The notes: a model not told the origin generated them from the sequence alone. DNA of 64,000 bases from Lonepinella sp051851555 (GCF_051851555.1 NZ_JBPDVH010000001.1:248001-312000), one strand, 5' to 3'; positions 34,846 through 44,369 are shown, counted from the stretch's first letter. Program-made: numbers and translations.

Positions 34846-35946
34846 CTATCGAGCCACCCATTTTGCTAACAGCACCCCAGTCGCCACTGCGACATTCAAG
34901 CCCGATTTTAGCGGATTGGCTAAACTTAAATTCACTTGTGTATCCTCTTTTGTTGCCCAACCGTTCGCTAACACAAACACGACTTTATCTTGTAACTTCA
35001 GGCTATTCACGCTTTGAGCCTGTTTTTCTTGGCTAATATGTACCACTTGATAACCAACTTGACGTAATTGTTGCAAAGCGGTTTCACCGTCATGGGCTTG
35101 TAAAATATGCACATATTCTAAACCGCCCTCGGCCACACGTGCGGTATTGGCATTGAGTAACATCTCAGGTTGACTGGTTACAATCCCTTTCACGCCATAG
35201 AATGCACAGGTTCGCAAAATGCCACCGAGATTTTGTGGATTATTCGCCACACCGTCTAACATCAATAAACAATCGGCTTTACGTGGTAAATCCACATAAC
35301 CTGTCAAGGTAAAGGTGCGAGGTTTCTTCACCAACATACAAATGCCACCGTGATGTTCTGAACCACTGACTAATTCTAATTCGTCACGATCTACAATGTG
35401 ATAGACTTTTTTATTACCGGCTAAATAACTGAGCATATCCCCGATTTTATGCGACATTTCCACCGTCGCCCAAACTCGAACAATGGTTTCAGGGCGTTGA
35501 GCGAACAAACTTAAACAAGCATTTTCCCCGAAGATTTTCATTTCTTCCGCCCGATTTTTCTTGATTTTTTCTGGGGCTCTCGGTGACAATGCACCTGTTT
35601 TCTTCTCTCTCGGTTTGTCACTCACACCAGTGGATTTCACCATCACTTTTACGCCACCTAACGTGGTTTCGGTAATTTGCGGTTCTAACACTGGTTGACG
35701 ATAGGTCTGGCGTGTTGTACGAGCTGAACGGCGATCCGAATGTTCAGCAAACTCCCTGTTTTCATGTCGTGCTGGACTTTTGTTCGCAAAGTGCGGTTTA
35801 TTTTTGGCAAATTTATCATGTCGTTCACGTCTATCGGCACGATCATCAAATTGACGTTCTTGTTTAAAGGCCGGTTTGAAACGTTTTTCATCGGACGCTG
35901 TCGAAAAAGTAGGTTGACTGAAAGAGGAAGATTTAGATTTGTTCAT
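34846..35946 (-). CDS. yfiF: SpoU/TrmH-family RNA 2'-O-methyltransferase, YfiF-like
   Basis: This 366-residue protein has a low-complexity, strongly charged N-terminus (residues 1-130, rich in K, R, F), a SpoU substrate-binding domain (EEMKIFGENACLSLF) and a C-terminal trefoil-knot methyltransferase domain (MLDGVANNPQNLGGILRTCA, then VFVLANGW and the LSLANPLKSGLNVAVA motif III). The overall build matches E. coli YfiF, whose RNA target is not established. It converges with yfhL with a single base between them. An uptake signal lies inside the basic region. Confidence 0.88.
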   Translation of the reverse strand: MNKSKSSSFSQPTFSTASDEKRFKPAFKQERQFDDRADRRERHDKFAKNKPHFANKSPARHENREFAEHSDRRSARTTRQTYRQPVLEPQITETTLGGVKVMVKSTGVSDKPREKKTGALSPRAPEKIKKNRAEEMKIFGENACLSLFAQRPETIVRVWATVEMSHKIGDMLSYLAGNKKVYHIVDRDELELVSGSEHHGGICMLVKKPRTFTLTGYVDLPRKADCLLMLDGVANNPQNLGGILRTCAFYGVKGIVTSQPEMLLNANTARVAEGGLEYVHILQAHDGETALQQLRQVGYQVVHISQEKQAQSVNSLKLQDKVVFVLANGWATKEDTQVNLSLANPLKSGLNVAVATGVLLAKWVAR

Positions 35947-36067
35947 AATGTGGTCACTAATAAAGTAAGATTGTGGCTATTATAGCAAAAAAATGCTTTT
36001 TTCTACCCTATTCTCTGATAAATATTGTAAACTAACTCAATGAAACGGAATAAAACGAAGAAATATT

Positions 36068-37426
36068 ATGTTTATTAATCGACGAAATAGAGCTAAACAG
36101 CATTTGGCACAACTCAATTATGTGCCACAACAAGCGGATAATATTGAATTTATTTCAGGGCCCAAGGCGTTTAAGCAAGCGATTATTGACTTAATCCGAA
36201 CGGCCAAAACTCGCATTTATTTCACCGCACTTTACTGGCAATTAGATGAGGCTGGTGAAGAAATTTTAGCCGAAATTTACCAAGCCAAAGCCAAAAATCC
36301 GCATTTAGACGTGAAAATCTTTGTGGATTGGCATCGGGCTCAACGCAATTTAATTGGGGCCGAAAAAGGCAAAACCAATGCGGATTGGTATGCAGAACAG
36401 CGTGCGTTGCATCAAAATGATCCGATGTTTTTTGGGGTGCCGATTAATAATCGTGAAGTCTTTGGCGTATTACATATTAAAGGCTTTGTATTTGATGACA
36501 TCATTTTATACAGCGGTGCCAGCATTAATAATGTGTATTTATATCAACAAGATAAATATCGTTACGACCGTTATCAAAAAATTAAAAATGCTCCTTTGGC
36601 AGACAGCTTAGTGCAATTTATGCAAACCTATTTAACCGCACCCGATGCGGTTTTCCCATTGGACGATAAACAACGCCCAACCACCAAAGAAATTAAGCAT
36701 CACATTAAATCTTTCCGTCGTCACTTAATGACGCAAGGGGCTTATCAGGTAAAAGGTGCGGAGCCATTAGCCGATGAATTGTGTATCACGCCTTTATTTG
36801 GCTTAGGGGCCAGAGATAATTTGCTTAACCGAACCATCCAAGATTTATTTGTATTAGTGGAAGAAAAATTAACCATTTGTACGCCTTATTTTAACTTTCC
36901 ACGCACTTTACAAATCAAAATTCGTGACCTGTTAAATGACGGTAAGCAAGTGGAAATTATTGTGGGAGATAAAACCGCCAACGATTTTTATATTCCGCCA
37001 TCTGAACCCTTTAAAATGGCCGGAGGTTTGCCCTATTTATATGAAAAAAATCTCCGTTCGTTTTGTAAAAAATTTGAACATGAAATGAATAACGGCCACC
37101 TAACCGTTCGTCTTTGGAAAGATCAAGATCATAGTTATCATCTCAAAGGCATTTGGGTGGATCATCAATATATGTTATTAACCGGCAATAATTTAAACCC
37201 ACGAGCTTGGCGACTTGATGCGGAAAATGGTTTATTTATTTCCGATCCAAAACAACAATTACAACCGAAAATACAACAAGAGTTAAGTGAAATTCGTCAA
37301 TATACGCATATTGTGAAACATTATTCAGAACTGGATACGCTGGAACAATATCCTGCACCGGTTCAACGCTTGTTAAAACGTTTTTCTCGCATTAAAGCCG
37401 ATAAATTAATTAAGATGATTTTATAG
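36068..37426 (+). CDS. pssA: CDP-diacylglycerol-serine O-phosphatidyltransferase PssA (PLD type)
   Basis: PssA makes phosphatidylserine, the precursor of phosphatidylethanolamine, from CDP-diacylglycerol and serine. The 452-residue product belongs to the phospholipase D superfamily with two HxK(x4)D-type motifs: HIKGFVFDD at about residue 136 and HLKGIWVDH at about 358, each followed by a GASINN or GNNLNPRAW segment. This is the E. coli-type peripheral enzyme. hemC follows 12 bases later. Confidence 0.95.
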   Translation: MFINRRNRAKQHLAQLNYVPQQADNIEFISGPKAFKQAIIDLIRTAKTRIYFTALYWQLDEAGEEILAEIYQAKAKNPHLDVKIFVDWHRAQRNLIGAEKGKTNADWYAEQRALHQNDPMFFGVPINNREVFGVLHIKGFVFDDIILYSGASINNVYLYQQDKYRYDRYQKIKNAPLADSLVQFMQTYLTAPDAVFPLDDKQRPTTKEIKHHIKSFRRHLMTQGAYQVKGAEPLADELCITPLFGLGARDNLLNRTIQDLFVLVEEKLTICTPYFNFPRTLQIKIRDLLNDGKQVEIIVGDKTANDFYIPPSEPFKMAGGLPYLYEKNLRSFCKKFEHEMNNGHLTVRLWKDQDHSYHLKGIWVDHQYMLLTGNNLNPRAWRLDAENGLFISDPKQQLQPKIQQELSEIRQYTHIVKHYSELDTLEQYPAPVQRLLKRFSRIKADKLIKMIL

Positions 37427-37438
37427 TTTGACGATAAT

Positions 37439-38365
37439 ATGAATAACCGTTTAAGAATAGCCACTCGACAAAGCCCATTGGCGTTATGGCAAGCCAATTA
37501 TGTAAAAGATCGCTTGCAAGCCTTGTATCCAGATTTAACCATTGAACTGGTTAAAATGGTGACGAAAGGGGATGTCATTTTAGATACGCCACTGGCAAAA
37601 ATTGGCGGAAAAGGCTTGTTTGTCAAAGAATTAGAACAGGCCTTATTAAATGGTGAGGCAGATATTGCGGTGCATTCCATGAAAGATGTCCCCATGCAAT
37701 TTCCGACTGGCTTAGGGTTAAGCGTGATTTGCCAACGTGAAGATCCTCGAGATGCTTTTGTGTCTAATCACTATCCGAATTTAGCGGCCTTGCCAACAGG
37801 ATCGGTTGTCGGTACCTCTAGTTTACGCCGTCAATGCCAGCTTAAGAATTTACGCCCCGATTTGCACATTCAGTCACTACGTGGCAATGTGGGGACCCGA
37901 TTAAGCAAGTTAGATAATGGCGATTATGATGCGATTATTTTGGCTTCTGCGGGGTTAATTCGATTGGGTTTACAACAACGTATTACGGCCTATTTGGATA
38001 TTAATTGTTCGCTCCCCGCAGCGGGGCAAGGAGCGGTAGGAATTGAATGCCGTATTGCTGATGAGCGAGTGCAACAATTGCTTGCCCCTTTGGCGGATCC
38101 TGAAACCACCGCTTGTGTATTAGCTGAACGTGCAATGAATAATCATTTACAAGGCGGTTGCCAAGTGCCGATTGCGGGGTTTGCGGTGATAGAAAACCAT
38201 GAAGTTTATTTGCAAGCGTTAGTGGGTGCTTTAGACGGTTCAAAAATTATTCGGGCAAGCGGCAAAACTGCGGTGCAAAATGCCGAGATTTTAGGCGTGC
38301 AGATTGCTGAACAGCTTTTAGCCCAAGGGGCAGACAAGATTTTAGCTGAAATCTATCAGGATTAA
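37439..38365 (+). CDS. hemC: Porphobilinogen deaminase HemC
   Basis: HemC polymerises four porphobilinogen units into hydroxymethylbilane. The 308-residue product shows RIATRQSPLALWQA, the catalytic aspartate in the AVHSMKDVP segment, GTSSLRRQ, the SLRGNVGTRL loop, and the dipyrromethane cofactor cysteine C241 in QGGCQVPIAG. The stop overlaps hemD by one base (TAATG). hemCDXY run together as in E. coli, but cyaA is about 21 kb away rather than adjacent. Confidence 0.97.
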   Translation: MNNRLRIATRQSPLALWQANYVKDRLQALYPDLTIELVKMVTKGDVILDTPLAKIGGKGLFVKELEQALLNGEADIAVHSMKDVPMQFPTGLGLSVICQREDPRDAFVSNHYPNLAALPTGSVVGTSSLRRQCQLKNLRPDLHIQSLRGNVGTRLSKLDNGDYDAIILASAGLIRLGLQQRITAYLDINCSLPAAGQGAVGIECRIADERVQQLLAPLADPETTACVLAERAMNNHLQGGCQVPIAGFAVIENHEVYLQALVGALDGSKIIRASGKTAVQNAEILGVQIAEQLLAQGADKILAEIYQD

Positions 38366-39126
38366 TGGTTATGGCAGTGTTGATTACTCGACCAGATGAG
38401 GCTGGCAAACAGTTAGCGGAGAAATTGAATAAAGCGGGAATCGCGAATATTCATTTGCCTTTTTTTTCCTTGTCCGCAGGCCGAGAGTTAAATGAATTAC
38501 CCAACCGAATCAGCCAGTTAAATGCGGGAGATTATATTTTCTGTGTGTCGAAAAGTGCGGTGAAATTTGCCACAGAAACCTTGCAAGCCACGGGGTTTCA
38601 CTGGCGTGAAGATTTACAGTATTTTGCCGTGGGACAAGGCACCGCAGAATATTTTGCGAGCCTAGCAGAAAGGGCGGTACACTATCCTTTTCAGCAAGAA
38701 AACAGCGAGGGCGTGTTAAGTTTAACAGCCATGCAGACATTGGCGGACAAAAATATCTTGATATTACGAGGCAATGGCGGACGGGAATATTTTGCCGAGC
38801 AAGCAAAATTACGTGGTGCCACGATTAATGTGGTAGAATGTTATCAACGCTTGCCAATTCAGTATCAGGCCGAGGTGCAAATTGACTTATGGAAACGTGC
38901 TGGCGTGCAATCTGTGATCGTCACCAGTACGGAAATTTTGCATTCTTTGGTTGACTTTGTGCCAGTGAGAGACCAAACTTGGTTAAAAAGTTGTCAACTT
39001 GTCACCATCAGTCGCCGTATTGCGAATTTAGCCATTGCTGTGGGTTGGCAACCCGAGAAGATTATTATTTCACCCAAAGCAGATAATGCCAGTTTGGTGG
39101 AAACCCTAACGTTATTAACAGCTTAA
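38365..39126 (+). CDS. hemD: Uroporphyrinogen-III synthase HemD
   Basis: HemD cyclises hydroxymethylbilane with inversion of ring D. The 253-residue product is divergent, as is usual in this family, but has MAVLITRPDEAGKQLAEKL, the ILRGNGGREYFAE segment and the second-domain VIVTSTEIL with VTISRRIANLA. Two nearby ATGs (38365 and 38371) are possible; the first has AGG at proper spacing and overlaps the hemC stop. Confidence 0.93.
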   Translation: MVMAVLITRPDEAGKQLAEKLNKAGIANIHLPFFSLSAGRELNELPNRISQLNAGDYIFCVSKSAVKFATETLQATGFHWREDLQYFAVGQGTAEYFASLAERAVHYPFQQENSEGVLSLTAMQTLADKNILILRGNGGREYFAEQAKLRGATINVVECYQRLPIQYQAEVQIDLWKRAGVQSVIVTSTEILHSLVDFVPVRDQTWLKSCQLVTISRRIANLAIAVGWQPEKIIISPKADNASLVETLTLLTA

Positions 39127-39145
39127 TTTTAGAGAGAGAGTGGGT

Positions 39146-40627
39146 ATGAGCAATAAAAAAGCAAATCAATCTGATGCGGTTGAAACACAAACTATTGTAG
39201 AAAAAGAGGTTGAAAACGTGAAACAAGCATTCACTGAAAAAGCAGATAAAAAAGCCAAAGTTGAGCCGGTGTTAAATAGCACGCAAGCCGACGCTAACAA
39301 CGCTCAAACAAGTAAAAAAGACGAGAAACAAAGCGTGACAGCTGAGCCAACAACATCCGAGCCAGCCAAAAGCGAACCTGTGCAAACCGAAACGGTGGTG
39401 GTCAAAAAAGGCGGTTCAGCTATGGGGTTACTCGCCTTATTAGTTGCTTTAGGCCTAGGCGGTGCGGGTTATTATTTTGGTCAACTTGAAGTGGATAAAA
39501 TTAACCAAAAAGTCACCGCACTTGAGCAAAAAATCTCAGGTGATGTAGTCACGACCGCCAATAATCGTCCCTCTCTCGCTGAAATGCCAAATTTTGAGCA
39601 AGAACGTGCACAACTGGAAAACGTTCTCGCCAGTTTAAAAGCCAACGATCAAAAATTGGCAAGCCTTGAACAAAGCCTGTCTGACAAAGACAACGCTTAT
39701 TCTGCGTTAAAAGACCAAGTAAATAAATTGGCCAATAACAGTAATGCACAACCGAGTGAATGGTTACTCAGTGAGGCAGATTTCTTACTCACCAATGCGT
39801 TACGTAAATTGTTGTTAGATAACGATATTGATACCAGTATTGCGCTGTTAAAAGTGGCCGATGAAGTGCTGACCAAAGTGGACGATCCGCAAGTTAAACC
39901 GATTCGCACGGCCATTAATCAAGACTTAAAACAATTACTGTCCGTCAATAGTGTAGATCAAAATACCATCATGCAACGCTTATCGCAACTGGCCAACAAT
40001 GTGGATGAGTTGGTGGTGGCTAATGTTAACTTTGGCGATGAGCAAAACCAAGATAGCAAAATCTCCGACGATGTGAATGACTGGGAGAAAAACATTGAAA
40101 AAAGTGCGACCTCGTTCTTGAATCACTTTATTCGTATCACCCCTCGGGCTGAAAATACCACGCAAGCCTTGCTTGCCCCGAATCAAGATATTTATTTACG
40201 TGAAAACATTCGCTTGCGTTTACAAATTGCCATTTTAGCCGTACCACGTCAGCAAAATGAGCTTTATAAACAATCACTTGAAACAGTGGCGGCGTGGATT
40301 CGTAGCTATTTTGATACCCATTCAGAAACCGCCACGACGTTCTTAAAATCCCTAGATGAATTGGCGGATCAATCTATTTATGTCGAGGTGCCAAATCAGT
40401 TAAGCAGTTTAACGGCGTTGGATAAATTACTCAATAAAACCCCACCAGAGGTGCAAAAAATTGAGATTTCTGCTGATAAAGCCTTAACAGAGTCAAATCA
40501 AGTGGCGGTAGAAGAAATGAAATCGGCAGAACAAAATACGCCACAAGAACCAGAAAAAGCGGCTGAAGCGTCCAGCGAAACACCGACAAATACGGATGAG
40601 AAACCCACCAATACGGAACAACAATAA
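39146..40627 (+). CDS. hemX: HemX, membrane-anchored protein of the hemCDXY operon
   Basis: This 493-residue protein has a charged cytoplasmic N-terminus rich in K, E, T, a single transmembrane segment (GLLALLVALGLGGAGYYFGQL), a coiled-coil segment (KITALEQ-like heptads through QSLSDKDNAYSALKDQ) and a large periplasmic domain. E. coli HemX was once called a uroporphyrinogen methylase, but that activity is not supported by its sequence, and none is seen here. The ATG at 39146 follows GAGAGAG; a GTG two codons earlier is possible. Confidence 0.88.
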   Translation: MSNKKANQSDAVETQTIVEKEVENVKQAFTEKADKKAKVEPVLNSTQADANNAQTSKKDEKQSVTAEPTTSEPAKSEPVQTETVVVKKGGSAMGLLALLVALGLGGAGYYFGQLEVDKINQKVTALEQKISGDVVTTANNRPSLAEMPNFEQERAQLENVLASLKANDQKLASLEQSLSDKDNAYSALKDQVNKLANNSNAQPSEWLLSEADFLLTNALRKLLLDNDIDTSIALLKVADEVLTKVDDPQVKPIRTAINQDLKQLLSVNSVDQNTIMQRLSQLANNVDELVVANVNFGDEQNQDSKISDDVNDWEKNIEKSATSFLNHFIRITPRAENTTQALLAPNQDIYLRENIRLRLQIAILAVPRQQNELYKQSLETVAAWIRSYFDTHSETATTFLKSLDELADQSIYVEVPNQLSSLTALDKLLNKTPPEVQKIEISADKALTESNQVAVEEMKSAEQNTPQEPEKAAEASSETPTNTDEKPTNTEQQ

Positions 40628-40638
40628 GGAGCAATACA

Positions 40639-41922
40639 ATGTTTAGAGTTTTATTCCTCATGCTTGTATTACTGGCAGGCTTAATTGCAGGACCTTATTT
40701 AGCCGGAAAACAGGGCTATGTGTTAATTCAAACGGCCAATACCAACTATGAATTATCCCTCGTCACCTTAGTGGTTTTCTTCGTGATTGCCATGGCGGTG
40801 GTCTATTTTATTGAATGGGCCGTACGTAAATTTTTCCGCTTAAGTAACAGTACCTACGGTTGGTTTTCACGCCGTAAACGGGTAAAAGCCCAAAAACAAA
40901 CCCTACAAGGGTTAATCAAAATGGACGAGGGCAACTATTCCAAAGCGGAAAAATTAATTGGTAAAAATGCCAAACATTCTGATGAACCGATTTTGAATTT
41001 TATCAAAGCCGCTGAGGCAGCCCAACAACGGGGTGATGACTTCAATGCCAATAAATACTTAATGGAGGCCACAGAATTAGCGGGTCCAGATAATTTAGTG
41101 GTCGAGTTAGCCCGTACTCGTATTTTGTTATTACAACATAAACTGCCAGCCGCACGTAGCTCGGTGGATAGTTTGTTAGTGATGACGAACAAAAACCCTG
41201 AAGTCTTAAAACTGGCCATTGAGATTTATCAAAAATCTCAAGCATTTGAAGCACTTGATGAAATATTGCCAATGATTGAACGTAGTAGCATGTATTCTGC
41301 CCAAGAATTCACCGCACTTCAACAAGCAGTGGAAAATGGGTTATTGGATGAAATCATGAATGAAGACGGTGCAGATGGCTTACTTGCATGGTGGCAAGAT
41401 CAACCACGTAAACGCCATAACGACAATTATGTGCGTATCGCCTTGATTCAACGTTTAATTGATTGTAACGATCATGAATCCGCCTATGAGTTAAGCGTCG
41501 AAACCTTGAAAAAATTGGACGCCGACAGCGAATTTAATCAACCGTTATATGCTCAAATTACTCGTTTACAAGCTACGGATAGCAGCAAGTTAGTGAAACT
41601 CTTGCAAAAACGAGTGAAAGGTGCGGACGAAAAAGCGGGCTGTTGTGCTTATCGTGCCTTGGGTTATTTGTATGTCCGTAATGCCGATTTTGCTAAAGCT
41701 GCTGAAGTATTTAAGAAAGTGGTGGCCAATAAGGACAATCTTGAGCCGAATGATATCACCATGGCAACCTATGTCTTTGAGCAAGTGGGCGAACAAGATC
41801 TGGCGAAACAGTTACGTGATGAAGTGTTAAAATCCGCCATGGCTATTGATACCTTGGTGACGGAAAATGCAGAGCCTGTCATTGAAAATACCGACACCTT
41901 GCTGCTAGAACAACGCTCGTAG
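40639..41922 (+). CDS. hemY: HemY, membrane TPR protein of the hemCDXY operon
   Basis: This 427-residue protein has two N-terminal transmembrane helices (residues 2-20 and 40-60) followed by a basic stretch (RRKRVKAQK) and tetratricopeptide repeats, for example GNYSKAEKLIGKNAKHSDEP and CCAYRALGYLYVRNADFAKA. This is the enterobacterial-type HemY, unrelated to the Bacillus protoporphyrinogen oxidase of the same name. A role as a scaffold in late heme synthesis is inferred from the operon. Confidence 0.9.
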   Translation: MFRVLFLMLVLLAGLIAGPYLAGKQGYVLIQTANTNYELSLVTLVVFFVIAMAVVYFIEWAVRKFFRLSNSTYGWFSRRKRVKAQKQTLQGLIKMDEGNYSKAEKLIGKNAKHSDEPILNFIKAAEAAQQRGDDFNANKYLMEATELAGPDNLVVELARTRILLLQHKLPAARSSVDSLLVMTNKNPEVLKLAIEIYQKSQAFEALDEILPMIERSSMYSAQEFTALQQAVENGLLDEIMNEDGADGLLAWWQDQPRKRHNDNYVRIALIQRLIDCNDHESAYELSVETLKKLDADSEFNQPLYAQITRLQATDSSKLVKLLQKRVKGADEKAGCCAYRALGYLYVRNADFAKAAEVFKKVVANKDNLEPNDITMATYVFEQVGEQDLAKQLRDEVLKSAMAIDTLVTENAEPVIENTDTLLLEQRS

Positions 41923-41942
41923 TAAAGCGTTCATTCCCTTAT

Positions 41943-41992
41943 CAGCCACTGATGTGCCGTGCTTTCGGATAACATCAGTGGCTGTTTTTTAT
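41943..41992 (+). terminator. Strong terminator of the hemCDXY operon
   Basis: CAGCCACTGATGT (41943-41955) pairs perfectly with ACATCAGTGGCTG (41972-41984), followed by TTTTTT. Confidence 0.9.
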
Positions 41993-42286
41993 TTACTTAT
42001 TTAATCCCATCTGACCAATTTTTACGCCTAAATTGCCTAAGGCAACGGGGTCGAGATAATCTGCTAAGAATTTGAATAGCACATTTAAATCGGTAAAAGT
42101 GCGGTGAATTTTGACTTCGTTTTCGATTTTCCGAGTAAATTCATACTCAACCTGATCGTCCTGAATATGGGCGATAAGGGTAATATAAATGGTTTCAAAA
42201 AAATGGCTAGTCGCCCCCTCTTCGCCAGGATCGCTGATACGTACGTTTAATGTATTGGTAAATAAGGTTTCCGTAAATGCTGACAT
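41993..42286 (-). CDS. Conserved hypothetical protein next to arfA
   Basis: This 97-residue soluble protein begins MSAFTETLFTNTLNVRI and has alternating strand-like segments (HFFETIYITLIAHIQDD) and a C-terminal helix (VLFKFLADYLDPVALGNLGV). I do not recognise a family with known function; it is probably a Pasteurellaceae-restricted protein. It lies 18 bases downstream of arfA on the same strand, so its transcription depends on read-through of the arfA internal terminator or on its own promoter. Confidence 0.7.
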   Translation of the reverse strand: MSAFTETLFTNTLNVRISDPGEEGATSHFFETIYITLIAHIQDDQVEYEFTRKIENEVKIHRTFTDLNVLFKFLADYLDPVALGNLGVKIGQMGLNK

Positions 42287-42304
42287 AATTGATTTCCTTG
42301 TTAA

Positions 42305-42553
42305 TTAAATGGTGCGTAAAAATAAAAACCCGATAATAAAATCTCTTATCCAAGAAATCTTATTATCGGGCTTTTCAGTCCATTTCGTCGCATGTTTCGC
42401 TTTGCGTTGATAACTGCCTTTGCCTTTACGTTTTTTCTCCACTCGTTGGCGAAATAATCGATCATGTAATAACGCTTGAATCGCATTATCACGAATCACG
42501 CCTCGACCATGTTGGTAGGCCACACGACCTTGCATCTCTGTTTTATTTGTCAT
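42305..42553 (-). CDS. arfA: Alternative ribosome-rescue factor ArfA
   Basis: ArfA frees ribosomes stalled on non-stop mRNA by recruiting release factor RF2 when the tmRNA system is overwhelmed. The 82-residue frame has the ArfA signature DNAIQALLHDRLFRQRVEKK followed by RKGKGSYQRKAKHA, very close to E. coli ArfA. The hydrophobic C-terminus (FIIGFLFLRTI) would be made only from full-length mRNA. A strong terminator hairpin lies inside the coding region before the stop codon, matching the known scheme in which arfA mRNA is itself made non-stop. The start could also be at the second Met (residue 7). Confidence 0.93.
   Translation of the reverse strand: MTNKTEMQGRVAYQHGRGVIRDNAIQALLHDRLFRQRVEKKRKGKGSYQRKAKHATKWTEKPDNKISWIRDFIIGFLFLRTI
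42320..42370 (-). terminator. Intrinsic terminator inside the arfA coding sequence
   Basis: On the minus strand, CCCGATAATAA (42370-42360) pairs perfectly with TTATTATCGGG (42339-42329). A T-rich tract TTTTTATTT follows at 42328-42320. Transcripts ending here would lack the stop codon at 42307-42305. Confidence 0.85.
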
Positions 42554-42647
42554 ATTTTCCTCTCTTATTAATAAACTTGCTTATTATATATGTAATTCAC
42601 ACAAATTTTAACTTATAATCAAGAAAAAATTATGCAAGGAGCAGGCT

Positions 42648-43721
42648 ATGATAGAAATGCTAAAAAATTGGTATACACGTCGATTTAGTGATCCGCAAGC
42701 CATGGGATTGGCGGCTATTTTATTATTTTGCTTTATCGCTATTTATTTTTTTAGCGACCTGATTGCCCCCTTGTTAATCGCTATCGTATTGTCTTACTTG
42801 TTGGAATTTCCCATTCAATTTCTATCCAACAAATTTGCCTTGCCTCGCATTCTGTCGATTATTCTGGTCTTAGGTAGCTTTATCACATTCGCCCTATTAC
42901 TGGCGTTTGGTTTGCTCCCTAACTTGATTAACCAAACCCTGAATTTATTAAGCGATTTGCCGAATATGTTTAATAAACTGCATGAATGGGCAATGCAGTT
43001 ACCCGAAACTCACCCCGAATTTGTAGATGCGCAAATGGTTGAGGGAATCTTTACGGCGACACGGAGCAAAATCCTTGCCTTTGGCGAAAGTGCGGTGAAA
43101 TTTTCACTTTCTTCTATTGTGAATTTGGTCACCATCGGCATTTATGCGTTTTTAGTACCGCTGATGATGTTTTTTATGTTAAAAGATAAAAATACATTAA
43201 TTCAATCCTTTACCCAATTTTTACCGCAAAACCGTCATCTTGCCAATAAAGTGTGGCAAGAAATGCAGTTACAAATTGCCAATTATATTCGTGGCAAACT
43301 GTTTGAAATTGCGATTGTCACCCTTGTAACCTATATTGTGTTTCTGTTCTTTGGCTTAAATTATCCGCTTTTGCTGTCCGTTGCGGTGGGTGTGTCTGTG
43401 TTAGTGCCTTATGTAGGGGCCGTGTTAGTCAGTGTGCCAGTAGCTTTGGTGGCGTTTTTCCAATTCGGCGATCATTCTACATTCTGGTATATTATCATTG
43501 CGTACGTCGTTAGCCAGTTACTTGACGGCAATTTACTGGTGCCATTTTTATTCTCAGAAGCCGTTAATTTACATCCTTTAACCATCATTGTCTCGGTGTT
43601 AATTTTTGGTGGATTATGGGGATTCTGGGGCGTGTTTTTTGCTATTCCGTTGGCCACCTTGGTCAAAGCGGTGATCAATGCGTGGCCATCCACCGAAGAA
43701 TTGAATGTGATTGTAAAATAG
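42648..43721 (+). CDS. perM: AI-2E family transporter / PerM-like permease
   Basis: This 357-residue inner-membrane protein has about eight transmembrane segments. It belongs to the AI-2E (UPF0118) family; the conserved end reads LIFGGLWGFWGVFFAIPLATLVKA, and VSVLVPYVGAVLVSVPVA is also typical. It looks like the H. influenzae and E. coli PerM proteins. Substrates in this family range from autoinducer-2 to sodium, and none can be assigned here. It is convergent with efp. Confidence 0.87.
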   Translation: MIEMLKNWYTRRFSDPQAMGLAAILLFCFIAIYFFSDLIAPLLIAIVLSYLLEFPIQFLSNKFALPRILSIILVLGSFITFALLLAFGLLPNLINQTLNLLSDLPNMFNKLHEWAMQLPETHPEFVDAQMVEGIFTATRSKILAFGESAVKFSLSSIVNLVTIGIYAFLVPLMMFFMLKDKNTLIQSFTQFLPQNRHLANKVWQEMQLQIANYIRGKLFEIAIVTLVTYIVFLFFGLNYPLLLSVAVGVSVLVPYVGAVLVSVPVALVAFFQFGDHSTFWYIIIAYVVSQLLDGNLLVPFLFSEAVNLHPLTIIVSVLIFGGLWGFWGVFFAIPLATLVKAVINAWPSTEELNVIVK

Positions 43722-43726
43722 ATAAA

Positions 43727-43754
43727 AAAATAGCACGGTTATCCGTGCTATTTT
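43727..43754. terminator. Bidirectional terminator between perM and efp
   Basis: AAAATAGCACGG (43727-43738) pairs perfectly with CCGTGCTATTTT (43743-43754). Confidence 0.88.
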
Positions 43755-43768
43755 GATATTCCATTGAA

Positions 43769-44335
43769 TTATTTCACACGTGAAACGTATTCACCTGAAC
43801 GGGTATCTACTTTGATCACTTCACCGATTTGAACGAATAAAGGCACTTTCACCACAGCGCCTGTGCTTAATGTGGCCGGTTTACCGCCTGTACCTGCGGT
43901 ATCCCCTTTCAAACCTGGGTCAGTATCGACGATTTCTAATTCCACGAAGTTTGGTGGCGTCACAGAAATCGGTGTACCATTCCATAAAGTAATAATACAA
44001 TCCGCTTGGTCGAGTAACCATTTTTCTGCATCACCCACCGCTTTTTCATCCGCAGAGTATTGCTCAAAGGTTTCTGGGTGCATAAAATACCAGAAATCTT
44101 CGTCTTTGTAAGAATAGGTTAAGTTTAAATCCATGACGTCAGCGGCTTCAACGGAAGTGCCTGATTTAAAGTTCACGTCTAAGACTTTACCTGAAATGAG
44201 TTTACGAATACGAGTACGAGTAAAGGCTTGCCCTTTTCCGGGTTTAACAAATTCATTTTCAACGATAACACAAGGCTCGCCGTCTTGCATAAATTTTAGA
44301 CCTGGTTTAAAGTCTGTGGTAGTGTATGATGCCAT
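43769..44335 (-). CDS. efp: Translation elongation factor P
   Basis: EF-P relieves ribosome stalling at polyproline stretches. The 188-residue product has three beta-barrel domains; the modified lysine is K34 in FVKPGKGQAF, which EpmA/EpmB decorate with beta-lysine. The C-terminal segment VDTRSGEYVSRVK is typical. The ATG at 44335 gives the conserved MASYTTTDFKPG start; upstream in-frame residues are non-native. It is divergent from epmB, the enzyme that helps to modify it, with 34 bases between starts. Confidence 0.97.
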   Translation of the reverse strand: MASYTTTDFKPGLKFMQDGEPCVIVENEFVKPGKGQAFTRTRIRKLISGKVLDVNFKSGTSVEAADVMDLNLTYSYKDEDFWYFMHPETFEQYSADEKAVGDAEKWLLDQADCIITLWNGTPISVTPPNFVELEIVDTDPGLKGDTAGTGGKPATLSTGAVVKVPLFVQIGEVIKVDTRSGEYVSRVK

Positions 44336-44369
44336 ATTTATCCTTAATTTAGATATAGAACGTTTTAAA

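Noticed and set aside
44133..44369. In-frame extension of epmB upstream across efp
   Set aside because: It is antisense to efp, and the residues do not match any EpmB N-terminus; GTG 44370 gives the known start.
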